From Methanomassiliicoccus sp. (GTDB taxonomy: Archaea > Thermoplasmatota > Thermoplasmata > Methanomassiliicoccales > Methanomassiliicoccaceae): a stretch of DNA of 64,000 nt. Made by a program: the position numbers and the translations under genes. The stretch spans positions 1 to 64,000 of the forward strand of contig JAAYAX010000011.1 in NCBI GenBank assembly GCA_012719175.1, given 5' to 3'. Positions 25,475 to 35,700 of this stretch are shown piece after piece. Every line of letters begins with the position of its first letter. Position 1 is the stretch's first letter. The notes below the pieces were generated by a model. It made no database searches, was not told the DNA's origin, and saw only the letters and a program-made list of their open reading frames with translations.

Positions 25475-27658
25475 ATGGAGTCATCGGAGAAAGTATTGAA
25501 GGTCGCCGAGGCCAAATCCAAGGACGCTGAGCGCGGTATCGCTCGCGTCGATCCTGCTGTAATGGAGATATTGGGGATAACGGCCGGCGATGTCATCCAG
25601 ATCGAGGGCAAGAAGCGGACGGTGGCCATCGTCTGGCCAGGGTATCCCGAGGATGCCAACCGCGGCGTCATAAGGATCGACGGCACCATCCGTCGCAATG
25701 CCCAGGCCAGCATCGACGAGAAGGTCGCCATCAGGAAGGTCAATGTAAAGGAGGCCCGCAAGATCCAATTCGCTCCTACCGAGACGCTGCGCATCATGGG
25801 TGGGGAGGAGTTCCTCAGCCAGAGCCTGGAGGGAAGGGCGGTCACCCGGGGCGATGTCATCCAGATCAACGTCATGGGGCGCAAGATCGACCTCATAGTG
25901 GTGTCCTTCACCCCCACCTCGGATGCGGTCCTGGTCCACCGGACCACCGAGGTCAAGATCAGCGAGAAGCCTGTGAAGGAAGGCACATCCAACATCCCCA
26001 AGGTCACATACGAGGACATCGGTGGGCTGGGAGAGGAGGTCAAGAGGGTCAGGGAGATGATAGAGCTGCCCCTCAGGCACCCCGAGCTCTTCGAGAGGCT
26101 GGGTGTGGAGGCCCCCAAGGGGGTCCTGCTCCACGGCCCTCCAGGTACAGGCAAGACCCTCCTGGCCAAGGCTGTCGCCGGCGAGACCAGCGCCAATTTC
26201 GTGACCATCGGCGGTCCGGAGATAATGTCCAAGTTCTACGGTGAGAGCGAGGAACGCCTGCGGGAGATATTCAAGCAGGCCCAGGAGAACGCTCCGACCA
26301 TCATATTCATCGATGAGATCGATTCCATAGCGCCGAAGCGTGAAGAGGTCACCGGTGAGACCGAGCGCAGGGTCGTGGCCCAGCTGCTGTCCCTCATGGA
26401 CGGGCTGGAGGCACGCGGCAAGGTCGTGGTCATCGGCGCCACCAACAGGCCCAACGCCCTGGACCCGGCCATCCGCAGGCCGGGACGGTTCGATCGGGAG
26501 ATCGAGATCAACCCGCCCAACCGCGAGGGGCGTCTGGACATACTGCAGATCCACACTCGGGGCATGCCTCTGGAGAAGGACGTAGACCTGGAGAAGCTGG
26601 CCGACCTCACCCACGGGTATGTGGGTGCGGACCTCTCCGCCCTCACCAAGGAGGCGGCGATGCATTCCCTGCGCCAGATCCTCCCCGAGCTGGACCTGGA
26701 GCTGGAGTCCATCCCCATGGAGATACTCAACAAGCTCACCGTCTCCAGGGAGGACTTCGTGGCCGCACTGCGCGAGATGCAGCCTTCCAGCCTCAGGGAG
26801 GTGTTCGTAGAGACACCCAACGTCAAGTGGGACGAGATCGGCGGCCTGCAGGATGCCAAGAGGGAGCTGCAGGAGGCCGTGGAGTGGCCGCTGAAGTACG
26901 CGGCAGTGTTCGAACATATGAGCGCCACCCCGCCCAAGGGCGTGCTGCTGTACGGTCCGCCGGGAACGGGGAAGACCCTCCTGGCGAAGGCGGTCGCCAC
27001 CGAGTCCCAGGCCAACTTCATCAACGTGAAGGGGCCGGAGTTCCTGAGCAAGTGGGTGGGCGAATCCGAGAAGGCCGTACGGGAAACGTTCCGCAAGGCC
27101 CGGCAGGCCGCTCCCTGCATCATCTTCATGGATGAGATAGATTCCATAGCTCCCGTCAGGGGCGGGGAGGCTGACAGCCATGTCACTGAGAGGGTCATCT
27201 CTCAGATGCTCACCGAGATCGACGGGCTGCAGAGCCTCCATAACGTGGTCGTCATCGCAGCCACCAACCGCCCTGACATGCTGGACCCGGCACTGCTGCG
27301 TCCCGGCCGCTTCGATCGCCTGGTCAGCATACCTGCGCCCGACCTCGAGGGCAGGAGGCAGATCCTCCGCATCCACACGGCCCAGAAGCCCTTGGCCAAG
27401 GACGTTGACCTGGAGGAGCTGGCAAAGAAGACCGATGGCTACACGGGAGCCGACCTGGCCGCCCTCACCAACGAGGCGGTCATGCTGACCATCAGGTCCC
27501 TGGTTGCCAAGGGCAAGGAGATGTCTCCCGAGGAAATCAAGGAACACAAGATATCCATGACCTTCTTCCTCCAGGCGCTGGAAAAGGTCAAGCCCATGTC
27601 CAGGACCGACCTGGGGAAGCTGCCGCGGATCAGGGAAGATTACGTTTACGTGAGGTGA
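25475..27658 (+). CDS. cdc48: CDC48/VCP (VAT) AAA+ ATPase
   Basis: 727 residues from ATG 25475, with GGTGA 6 nt upstream. This hexameric unfoldase feeds proteins to the proteasome. The N-domain (about 1-185, double-psi barrel plus four-stranded part) starts [21 protein letters not shown]1: [18 protein letters not shown] (Walker A), [15 protein letters not shown] (Walker B), [21 protein letters not shown]2: [44 protein letters not shown]. The C-terminus [10 protein letters not shown] ends in an aromatic tail of the HbYX-like type used to dock on the proteasome. hsp20 follows after 5 bp. Confidence 0.97.
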   Translation: MESSEKVLKVAEAKSKDAERGIARVDPAVMEILGITAGDVIQIEGKKRTVAIVWPGYPEDANRGVIRIDGTIRRNAQASIDEKVAIRKVNVKEARKIQFAPTETLRIMGGEEFLSQSLEGRAVTRGDVIQINVMGRKIDLIVVSFTPTSDAVLVHRTTEVKISEKPVKEGTSNIPKVTYEDIGGLGEEVKRVREMIELPLRHPELFERLGVEAPKGVLLHGPPGTGKTLLAKAVAGETSANFVTIGGPEIMSKFYGESEERLREIFKQAQENAPTIIFIDEIDSIAPKREEVTGETERRVVAQLLSLMDGLEARGKVVVIGATNRPNALDPAIRRPGRFDREIEINPPNREGRLDILQIHTRGMPLEKDVDLEKLADLTHGYVGADLSALTKEAAMHSLRQILPELDLELESIPMEILNKLTVSREDFVAALREMQPSSLREVFVETPNVKWDEIGGLQDAKRELQEAVEWPLKYAAVFEHMSATPPKGVLLYGPPGTGKTLLAKAVATESQANFINVKGPEFLSKWVGESEKAVRETFRKARQAAPCIIFMDEIDSIAPVRGGEADSHVTERVISQMLTEIDGLQSLHNVVVIAATNRPDMLDPALLRPGRFDRLVSIPAPDLEGRRQILRIHTAQKPLAKDVDLEELAKKTDGYTGADLAALTNEAVMLTIRSLVAKGKEMSPEEIKEHKISMTFFLQALEKVKPMSRTDLGKLPRIREDYVYVR

Positions 27659-27663
27659 TGAAA

Positions 27664-28191
27664 ATGGCTGACGACAAGAAGAAAGGACGCCGGACTTCCT
27701 GGGACGACCTCTTCGGCAACTTCGATGAGGAGTTCGAGGAGATGCGGCAACGGATGGACGCCCTCATGGATGGGTTCCTCAGCGGGAAGATCGACCCCAG
27801 TGTGACCCAGCCCATCGTCTACGGGTTCTCCATGCGTATGGGACCGGACGGGAAACCGCACATCAGCGAGTTCGGCAACACCGCGCCTGACAGCGTCCAG
27901 GTGGAGGGTGTCCGGGAGCCGCTGACCGACATCATCGAGGAGAAGGAGCGCATCCGCGTCATCGTGGAGCTGCCGGGCGTGGACAAGGAGGATATCCAGC
28001 TCAATGTTGAGGATAACCTCCTGGACATCTCCGTGGACCGCGAGGACCGCAAGTTCTCCAAGCAACTGGAGCTGCCGGCGGCAGTGGACCCCGATTCCAC
28101 CTCGGCGTCGTACAAGAACGGCGTGCTGGAGGTCATCTTGAACAAGGTGGCCCCGAAGAGGCGAGGGCGAACTGTCAAGATCGACGGATAA
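27664..28191 (+). CDS. hsp20: Hsp20/alpha-crystallin small heat-shock protein
   Basis: 175 residues from ATG 27664; GAGGTG at 27652-27657, within the end of cdc48, is 6 nt upstream. Small heat-shock proteins hold unfolding proteins. The N-terminal arm (about 1-85) is charged and Asp-rich (SWDDLFGNFDEEFEEMRQRM). The alpha-crystallin domain (about 90-170) shows IEEKERIRVIVELPGVDKEDI, NLLDISVDREDRKFSKQLELP and YKNGVLEVILNKV with the G-x-L motif. The C-terminal I-x-I/V-type anchor is replaced by RGRTVKIDG. It is co-transcribed with cdc48, an arrangement that fits a shared heat response. Confidence 0.94.
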   Translation: MADDKKKGRRTSWDDLFGNFDEEFEEMRQRMDALMDGFLSGKIDPSVTQPIVYGFSMRMGPDGKPHISEFGNTAPDSVQVEGVREPLTDIIEEKERIRVIVELPGVDKEDIQLNVEDNLLDISVDREDRKFSKQLELPAAVDPDSTSASYKNGVLEVILNKVAPKRRGRTVKIDG

Positions 28192-28297
28192 GGGTGCGGA
28201 AACCTCTTACCTTTCCTTCATTTTTTTACCCAGTTCAGCTTCACTGGCCATACTCTTTTTCCTTGGAAAATGCTCATATAGAAGTTCACGTGTATAG

Positions 28298-29269
28298 ATG
28301 GTCGTGCAGAGAGATGAGTTGATCGAGGCTGTACGCTCTGTACTGGCCAAGTCCGGTTTCTTCGTCTCCCGACCTCTGGCCATGAGGGGCATCAGCTTTG
28401 ATGTGGTCGCAAGGCGCGACGATACCCTCCTGATCATCAAGATACTCAGCAATGTCGATGCCTTCTCCAAGGACAATGCCGAGGAGATGCTGACCTTGGG
28501 CGAGGCCCTGGGGGCCTCCCCGCTGCTGGTGGGCGAACGCTCCGGTTCGGGGGATATAGACGAGAGCATCGTCTACTCCAGGTTCGGGGTGCCCATCATC
28601 TCCCTCACCACGCTCTCCGACCATCTCTTGGAGGGTGTGCCTCCGTTCATCTTCGCCGCCCCCGGGGGGCTCTACGTCAAGCTGGACAGCGACATGATGA
28701 AAAGGCTGAGGGAGGAGAGGAGCATATCCCTGGGAACCCTGGCAGAGATAGCTGGAGTCTCGCGCCGAACGATACAGATGTACGAGAACGGGATGGGGGC
28801 GATGATAGATGTCGCGATCCGCCTGGAGGAGTTCCTCAAGCAACCCATCGTCCTGCCGGTGAACCCTTTCCAGCACTGTGCTCCCTCCAAGCCTAAGGAG
28901 AAGGAAAAGACGCCACCAGCCTCGGACATCTTCGGCACGGAGGTCTTCCAGCAGCTGAACCGCATGGGGTTCTCCATCCTGCCCGTCACCCGCTGCCCCT
29001 TCGAGGCGTTGAGCAAGGATAGACATATCATCATACTCACAGGACTGGGGAGGGATGACGGCAAGCTAAAGGAAAAGGCCATGGCCGTATCCGACATATC
29101 CAAGGTGACCGAACGCAGCTCGGTCATCTTCATCGAAAGGTCCCGCAGCAAGCATAGCATCGGAGGTACTCCCATCGTGGGCAAGGACGAGCTCCGGAAG
29201 ATCACCGAGGCTTGCATCCTGTATGATCTGGTGGGGGAAAGGGAGAACGATGCGAAACATAAGGATTGA
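28298..29269 (+). CDS. archaeal HTH-type regulator (COG1395-like)
   Basis: 323 residues. The N-terminal domain (about 1-125) has an endonuclease-like or sensor fold (LIEAVRSVLAKSGFFVSRPL, SFDVVARRDDTLLIIKILSNVDAF). A central Xre/Cro-type HTH lies at about 130-185 (MMKRLREERSISLGTLAEIAGVSRRTIQMYENG). The C-terminal domain (about 205-310) repeats the strand pattern (FGTEVFQQLNRMGFSILPV, RHIIILTGLG). These proteins are universal in euryarchaea and predicted regulators of unknown target. The end overlaps the TraB-like gene by 20 bp. Confidence 0.9.
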   Translation: MVVQRDELIEAVRSVLAKSGFFVSRPLAMRGISFDVVARRDDTLLIIKILSNVDAFSKDNAEEMLTLGEALGASPLLVGERSGSGDIDESIVYSRFGVPIISLTTLSDHLLEGVPPFIFAAPGGLYVKLDSDMMKRLREERSISLGTLAEIAGVSRRTIQMYENGMGAMIDVAIRLEEFLKQPIVLPVNPFQHCAPSKPKEKEKTPPASDIFGTEVFQQLNRMGFSILPVTRCPFEALSKDRHIIILTGLGRDDGKLKEKAMAVSDISKVTERSSVIFIERSRSKHSIGGTPIVGKDELRKITEACILYDLVGERENDAKHKD

Positions 29270-29894
29270 GGCGGCGGACATCACCCTTCTGCCCGTCGTT
29301 AAGGGGCTTGTCAGCGAGGAGGAGACCGTGTCCCGTATTTTCGATGAGATGCGCCCTGACGTCATCGCCATATCCATATCACGGGAGGACCTGGAGGGTC
29401 TGCACCGCCGTGAGGACTATGACAAGTATGAGCCCAGCGACCTCGAGATAATTTACCAGGCGTTCCTGGAGAGCTTCGGCGAGGTCCGCATACCTCCGCC
29501 GGCGTACGTCCGCGCGCTGGAGATATCGGAAGAGAAGGGGACGCCCATAATCCCCATTGACATGAACGAGGAGCTGTACACCGAGACCTACTGCCAGAAG
29601 GTGCGCACCCGGGACATGATAAGGGAGTCCTACTTCGCACGTCGGGCTACGGGGAAGACCTTCGACCTGTCCAGCCCTGATGCCTTCGCCCGCAGCTGGG
29701 ACGCCAGGGTCAACAAGGCCCGAGGGTTCAGGGAGCTGGAGCGGGCACGTGAGGTGCACATGGCCAACACCCTGCGGCGGCTCGGAGGCAAGTACTCCCG
29801 GGTACTCGCGATCATAGAGTGCGAACGCCTGGATGGCGTGGCGCGAGCCCTGGAGGATGGTGGTCCTGCGAACCAGGACACTCTCATTAAATAA
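29250..29894 (+). CDS. TraB/PrgY-like protein
   Basis: 214 residues from ATG 29250, inside the end of the HTH gene, with a GGGAG site upstream. The TraB-like signs are the N-terminal ITLLPVVKGLVSEEETVSRIFDEMRPDVIAISISRED and the late RAREVHMANTLRRLGGKYSRVLAIIECERLDGVARAL, the latter resembling the helix-strand pair that carries the conserved region of the family. Bacterial TraB/PrgY shuts down a pheromone signal; archaeal members have unknown roles and usually carry C-terminal membrane helices, which are missing here. The assignment is tentative. Confidence 0.65.
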   Translation: MRNIRIEAADITLLPVVKGLVSEEETVSRIFDEMRPDVIAISISREDLEGLHRREDYDKYEPSDLEIIYQAFLESFGEVRIPPPAYVRALEISEEKGTPIIPIDMNEELYTETYCQKVRTRDMIRESYFARRATGKTFDLSSPDAFARSWDARVNKARGFRELERAREVHMANTLRRLGGKYSRVLAIIECERLDGVARALEDGGPANQDTLIK

Positions 29895-29914
29895 TTACCG
29901 TACAATGCCAGCTC

Positions 29915-31594
29915 ATGCAGGATGGGGTTCCCCCGAAGGGAAGATGGGGAGAAGCCGTGGACCGCCTGGTCCTTTTCTTGGAGCGGGACCGGCTGTCCAT
30001 CATCGGGGTGTTCTTGTACATCCTCCTGGTGGCCCTTGTCAGGGACATATCCGAGTACTACCTGCTGGACCATATCTTCGTCATCGAGCCGCACCCCTGG
30101 ATATACAGTATAGCGCACCACGTGGCCTTCTACTTCCTGACCTTCTTCGGCCTGGTGCTGCTGCTAGCGGCGTTCACCCGCAGGGGCGTTCGGCGAGCCG
30201 TTAACTTCGTGGCCTGTTTCTTCTGGGTGATAATACTCCCACCCTACCTGGATCACTTCATCTTCGGTTCCAGCGAGAACTATGCGTACTTCTCTCCTGC
30301 GGACTTCATCAACTACATCATGCACTTCAGCGGCTCCACGTTCCATCCTGGTCAGGCCATCGAGATCATTGCGGTGGTGGCCGTCGTTCTTGGGTACGGT
30401 CTATGGGTGAAGAGGTCCAGGTTCGGCTCCGTGGAGGGGAGGGTCCTGATGACCGTGGAGATGGCCCTCCTCGTGATCTTCACCCTCGTATCCCTGTTCA
30501 TCATGGCGACCCCCGGGGCGTACATGCCGGTGGGGGCGATCAACGGGGTACCGGTGTTCCCCAGCTACGATGTCACCAGGTACCATCAGCTCCACCTGTT
30601 CATCTTTTCCTACTACCTCATCCTCCTACTGGGGATCATGGGGTCCCTCCTGTACCTGAACAATCCCAAGATATTCCGGCAGATCGGCCTGAGCCTGCGG
30701 CCGGCGCAGACCCTCATGTTCATGGGCATAGTGGCCGCGGGGATCGCCAGCGGTTGGTCCTCCTACGCCGGGAGCGTGTACGTGACGAACATCCTGGAAA
30801 GGCCATACTGGGTGAACGTGGGGTTCGTCATTCTCTCGTTGGTAAGCGCCATGCTGGCGTGGCTGGTGAGCACCATGTGGAACGACCTCAGCGACCAGGC
30901 GGGGGACCTCCCGGGCAAGTCCGGAAGGGCCTTGGCCTCCGGATTGGTGGGGAGGGGGGAGCTCGCGCAAATGTCGGTAGTGCTCTTGGCCATGTCCCTG
31001 ATGGTGGCCGCTCTGCTGTCGTGGTGGCACGTAGCCATCCTGATGGTCATATACTCACTGTCCTACGTGTACTCCTTCCCTCCCGTGAGGTTCAAGGAGC
31101 GCATCCTCAGCCCGCTGCTCCTGGGGATGGGCACATTCCTCGCCTTCCTGTACGGTCACTTGACCCCTTTGAGCGCCGTGCGACTGTACCAGGGCGATCC
31201 GGAACTGGTATACCCAGACAGCTGGGTCCCGGTGATGCCCTCTCTCACCATGCAGGCGGTCCTCCTGGGCATGTACATGTTCATCGGTCTGGTGGTGGGC
31301 TCCATGGTCACGGACATAGATGGTTATGAGGAGGACAAGAGGGGGCGGGTCCAGACCGTGTACACGCAGCTGGGCCTGGAGCGCGGAAAAAAGGTGGTCT
31401 CGGCACTGATCCTCCTAACATCCCTGACGCCTCTCGCCCTGTTCCAACAGCTGACCGACGTGATCGTCTTCCCCCTCCTGGGAGCGGTGGCCTCGTACAC
31501 CTTCCTGAGAACCGGTCGATCGAGGTACGTCCTCCTGGTGGCCCTGGTCGGCATGGCCTACGCGGGATGGCGTTTCCTGTCCGTGTGGGCCTAG
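29915..31594 (+). CDS. UbiA-family prenyltransferase with an N-terminal membrane domain
   Basis: 559 residues, highly hydrophobic. TATA-like TTAAATAA at about 29887-29894 places the transcript start at the ATG (leaderless). Residues about 275-555 are UbiA-like: the first Asp-rich motif NDLSDQAGD (near 323) and the second DIDGYEEDKRGR (near 467), which bind magnesium-diphosphate of the prenyl donor. Residues 1-270 hold about seven extra helices (VFLYILLVALVRDISEYYLL, AHHVAFYFLTFFGLVLLLA) not found in ordinary UbiA enzymes. The acceptor is unknown. The convergent neighbour is a geranylgeranyl reductase-type flavoprotein, overlapping by 4 bp, so an isoprenoid lipid or quinone-like product is a fair guess. 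Confidence 0.8.
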   Translation: MQDGVPPKGRWGEAVDRLVLFLERDRLSIIGVFLYILLVALVRDISEYYLLDHIFVIEPHPWIYSIAHHVAFYFLTFFGLVLLLAAFTRRGVRRAVNFVACFFWVIILPPYLDHFIFGSSENYAYFSPADFINYIMHFSGSTFHPGQAIEIIAVVAVVLGYGLWVKRSRFGSVEGRVLMTVEMALLVIFTLVSLFIMATPGAYMPVGAINGVPVFPSYDVTRYHQLHLFIFSYYLILLLGIMGSLLYLNNPKIFRQIGLSLRPAQTLMFMGIVAAGIASGWSSYAGSVYVTNILERPYWVNVGFVILSLVSAMLAWLVSTMWNDLSDQAGDLPGKSGRALASGLVGRGELAQMSVVLLAMSLMVAALLSWWHVAILMVIYSLSYVYSFPPVRFKERILSPLLLGMGTFLAFLYGHLTPLSAVRLYQGDPELVYPDSWVPVMPSLTMQAVLLGMYMFIGLVVGSMVTDIDGYEEDKRGRVQTVYTQLGLERGKKVVSALILLTSLTPLALFQQLTDVIVFPLLGAVASYTFLRTGRSRYVLLVALVGMAYAGWRFLSVWA

Positions 31595-32763
31595 GTAAGC
31601 GAGGAGAAGAACAGGTAGGGAAAGCGGCGCGCCACTAGGCGAAGCAGCGATTCCCATCCTTCCTCACCCCGGGAGATCCTGAGGCTGGTGGATACCAGCT
31701 CGGGATCACCATGCATCTTTTTCACCAGGGTGGGGGTGTCCACGACCCCGATGAGCCACTGGGCCGCGGGCGAGATGAATCGTGACGCCCGCAGGATGGG
31801 CAAGATCTCTGCCTGCACGTCCCTCTGGTATCTTTTCAAGGTGGAAGTTCCGCTTACCATTCCCTCCACCGCCGACGAGGCCAGGGAAGCGCTCTTCAGG
31901 GCGTTGGTCATGCCCTCCCCGGACATGGGGCTCGTCAGCCCCGCGGCGTCCCCCACCAGGAGGCATCTGCGGGTGTGCAGCGGGTTTCTCATCCTCATTG
32001 GTATGGGGTGGGCGGAGACGTGGGCTTCGGACGTGGCGCCGTAGCGCTCCTCCACGACCTTTCGCATGTGCTCCATCCCCCTGCGGTAGATGACGGCGGA
32101 AAGGTCCTTGCCCACCACGCCAATGTTCGCACCACCGCGAGTGGCGAACATCCAACCGTTGAGGGGGAATTTGAAGGTGAAGGGGAAGCGGGCAAGGGGA
32201 GTGTCCAGAAAGTGGAACTCCATGTGACCGCCGGGATCCCGCTCCAGCTGGCAGGTCATGGAGATCCCGATGCCCTGGTCGCTGCCGGGATAGAGGCCGA
32301 ACAAAGATGATGCGGTGCGGCTGGTGGCGCCCTCAGCGATGATGAGGGCTTTGGTACTGACCATTCGGCCGTCGATGGTCAGTTCCACGCTCTCCGCATC
32401 CTCACGTAACTTGGAGATGCGGGAAGGCGTCCATAACTCCGCCCCCGCCTTCACCGCCCTGTCCACGAGATAGGCGTCGAACGCGGACCGCCGGACGGTC
32501 ACCGCTGCCCGTTTTGGCAGCGAAAACTCCTCCCGGAACGAGGTATGGACCACGCTGACGGTGCTGATCTCCCTCTCAATGACCGTTTCAGGGAGGGGAT
32601 CATCGAGGAGAGAGGCCGCGCGCTCGAGCAGTCCTCCGGCGCAGCACTTGTCCCGGGGGAGGGGATCCCGCTCCACCAGAAGGGTGCGCAGTCCCGCCCT
32701 GGCGCATAGGGCTGCCGAGCGGGCTCCCGCCGGCCCCGCTCCGGTGACCACCACGTCCAGCAA
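31591..32763 (-). CDS. geranylgeranyl reductase family FAD-dependent oxidoreductase
   Basis: 390 residues from TTG 32763; GGAGG lies 5 nt upstream and supports the TTG. FAD-binding motif DVVVTGAGPAGARSAALCARAG with VERDPLPRDKCCAGGL (the C-x-G-G-L loop of this family), the second motif RCLLVGDAAGLTSPMSGEGMTNAL, and GANIGVVGKDL are present. Members saturate isoprenoid chains of archaeal lipids or of quinones and prenyl cofactors. It may be the digeranylgeranylglycerophospholipid reductase or a paralogue; its pairing with the UbiA gene suggests a second isoprenoid product. Confidence 0.88.
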   Translation of the reverse strand: MLDVVVTGAGPAGARSAALCARAGLRTLLVERDPLPRDKCCAGGLLERAASLLDDPLPETVIEREISTVSVVHTSFREEFSLPKRAAVTVRRSAFDAYLVDRAVKAGAELWTPSRISKLREDAESVELTIDGRMVSTKALIIAEGATSRTASSLFGLYPGSDQGIGISMTCQLERDPGGHMEFHFLDTPLARFPFTFKFPLNGWMFATRGGANIGVVGKDLSAVIYRRGMEHMRKVVEERYGATSEAHVSAHPIPMRMRNPLHTRRCLLVGDAAGLTSPMSGEGMTNALKSASLASSAVEGMVSGTSTLKRYQRDVQAEILPILRASRFISPAAQWLIGVVDTPTLVKKMHGDPELVSTSLRISRGEEGWESLLRLVARRFPYLFFSSLT

Positions 32764-32779
32764 GGTTCCTCCGGATACC

Positions 32780-35700
32780 CTACCTTCTCCTCGATCTCCA
32801 CCTGTTCAGCACCTGGCTGGAGGCCACGATGGCCACCGTGCCGAACACCGGTAGGAAGATCGCGAGGTCAATGTTCCCTGTGGTCACGTTGATGACCGAT
32901 TCGCCCTTGGAGGCCACAGAGCTTATGGGGTTCTCGGTGAACCTCCAGGCACCGGCGGACATCTGGTTGTTCACGTACTCCCACATTGTGGGTCCGGCCC
33001 CCGGCTGCCTGCCGATCTTGGCACCCACCACGAGGATTATGTCAAGGTCCTGGTCCCCGTCAAGGTCGCCCAGCTCCACGCCGTGTATCTCGTAGTTGCC
33101 GGAGCTGGGGCACATGATGGCCAGCTTGGAGGTGGTCAGTGCTTGCGCGGAGAAAGATCCGTAGGACGACTGCATGATGATGTACAGCTTGGAGTTGGAG
33201 GTCATGTCCCCGCCGGTCGCCACCACGATGTCGTTGGGCTCATTGGCGGTGTAGACCCCCTGCTGCCTCTTCATGTCCCCCACGGTCAACGCCGAGATGT
33301 AGTAAGTGGGCGAGGTCCAGACCTTGGAGGCCGCCACGGTCCACTGAACGGTCGGGGAGTTGTGGGCGATCGTGACCTTGTCCAGGTACAGGGTGCTCTT
33401 CACCACGTCCGTGACCGCCCGGTCAAGGTCGGTGACGCGTATGTAGTAGTAGCTGTTGGGAGTGTAGGACAGGTTCGCGCTCAGAGTGGTGTCTGTAAGG
33501 GAGGTCATCTGCCCGATGGGGAAGTAGGTCTCGTTGTCCGGCGAGTAGGATATCTGGAACCCTTCCGCACCGCTGACATGCCCCACGATGCTGAGCGTCT
33601 GGTAGGCAGCTGGCTGATTGGGTATCCTGTAGATCCAGCCAACGGCCTGCGTGGCCACGAAGTCCACATCTACCCAGACGTAGTCGAAGTGTACCGTCTG
33701 GAGGCTGCTGGCGGGGTTCACGAAGCGTATCTGCAGCTTCGTGGTGATGTTGCTGTATGTGTCCGCGCCCGCACTGGTAATGTCGAAGGTGGCTGTCCTG
33801 GCCGTGAGGTCGCTGCTCAGCGGTTTGATGGTGGTGTTGGACCATGTCACCCCGCCGTCCAGGGAGTACTCTATGAAGTTCGAGGTGTTGAATCCGCTGT
33901 CCACGTGGAACTGCACATTGATTCTGGAACCCGCGATGGCTGTAGTTAGGTTGGACACGTCCAGGTAGTAGCTGTACAGCTGCATGGTCGTGCCCTTGGG
34001 GACATCATAGAACACCTCATCATCGTACTTGCTGTTGCTTAGTGAAGAGCCCGTGGTGTCGAACAGTATGTTCTTGAGGCCCGTCGAGGAGTAGGTGGGG
34101 TAAAGGACGTCCACCTCCGTCAACGCCTGGTAGACCGTGTTCGTGGACGCTAAGTTGGAGATCGGACCTACCACTGTAGCTGTGAAGTTAACATCCAGGG
34201 CTCCCATCTGATTGGGGGAGTCAATAGGCACCGATGCGCTGGCCAGCTGAGTGTAGATGATGTACACGGAGTTGTCGGTGGACAGGGTGCTGGTCCTCAC
34301 CACATCTGGAATGCCGTCGCCGTTCATGTCCTCGGCCTCGACCTTGGGAAGTATCTGAGTATGGGACCACGGTGCATTTCCGGTCACGCTGGGCAGTGTC
34401 CTGAGGGAATTGGAGGTGCTGAAGGCGCCGGAGTAGGAGCTCTGGGACACCCACTGGTTGAGCCACACCTTGGTGGTGCCATCCTCATAAACGGCCACGA
34501 CATCATTGTATCCGTCCATGTTGAAGTCTGCGACGTCCAGGTCGGCAGCGGCAGGATTGGTGTCCTTGTTCGCAGCGTCCCCGGCGATCCAAGCGTCGGT
34601 GCTGTAGAGCACGGTCTTGGTCCAGCTGGAGCTGCCGTCGTTCCAGAAGACGTACACGCCGCGGTTGAAGTACATGCCCCAGCTGTTCTCGTAATCGGCG
34701 GAGCCTGTGCTGGTGGCAGTGGTGTATACGACCACATGGATGAAGCTGGCCACCACGTCGGCGCGGCCATCGTTGTTGAAGTCGGCCACGGTGAGGGCGG
34801 CGCACATCTCATTGTTCGTAGAGTATCCATCATAGAACCTGTCCGTGGACACGGCGGTGGACCACACTGTGGCGTCCTCATTGGCGTTACCCTTGTTGGA
34901 ATTGTATGCGGTCTGCGTGCCCGAGTATGCGTCGAAGGGGTACGATATGGGTCTGGCGCTGGACCATTCGGTGCCGTCGTTCTTCTCGTTCTCGTACCAG
35001 AACAGGTTGGCCAGGCTGGTGTCCTGAGCACCGACCACAAGGTCGTTCCTGCCGTCTCCGGTCAGGTCCGCCAGCGTCAGGCCCAGGGGCCCGCTGCTGG
35101 GATCGGGATCTATGACCCTCTCGTTCCACTGGTCTCCGCCCTCGAACCACGAGATGGCGTTGTCCGACCATGTGGCCCCCGAGGAGCTCCAGGTGAAGGA
35201 GCCGGACCCTATGGCGGCGGCCACATCAGAGGTGGTGAGCGGAGCCGTGACCTCGAACTGGCAGCTGAGCTGGCTGTACGATTCTCCGGTGGTAGTTCCG
35301 CTGTTGCCGGAGTCGGTGAACGTGGTTATCTTCAGGGTGTAGAAGTTTGTATTGGGCAGCCACCAGCCCTGGTTGGCGTCCTTGAGGACGATCTTAATGG
35401 TGTAATAACCGAGATTACTGGTCCCATTGCCTATGCCCGCGACAGATGCCCCATTGGTCTTATACATGGAGTACAGGGGTGCGCTGTACGATAATGGCGA
35501 TCCAGCGGTGGGCACCGCGGTAGGAGATTTCATTATCACGTAGCTACCAGTGTAATCATCGATCTCGATGCCGCTGATGTAGACGGTATCCGTGTACCGG
35601 TCGGTGTCCTTCACCTTGATTATCAGGTATAGCTCGTCGGTGTGGTTGAACCTGGTAGCCTTGACAAGGGAGCTGCCCTCGGCCACATAGGTCTCCAGAG

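Noticed and set aside
25481-27547. A 688-codon frame on the minus strand over cdc48
   Set aside because: It is the antisense shadow of a highly conserved gene in GC-rich DNA; its product is low in structure and rich in Leu, Gly, Asp and His.
34361-35494. A 377-codon plus-strand frame (and 33083-33949) opposite the giant surface protein
   Set aside because: Gly- and Val-rich products with no fold signs; the minus-strand protein has signal, repeats and anchor.
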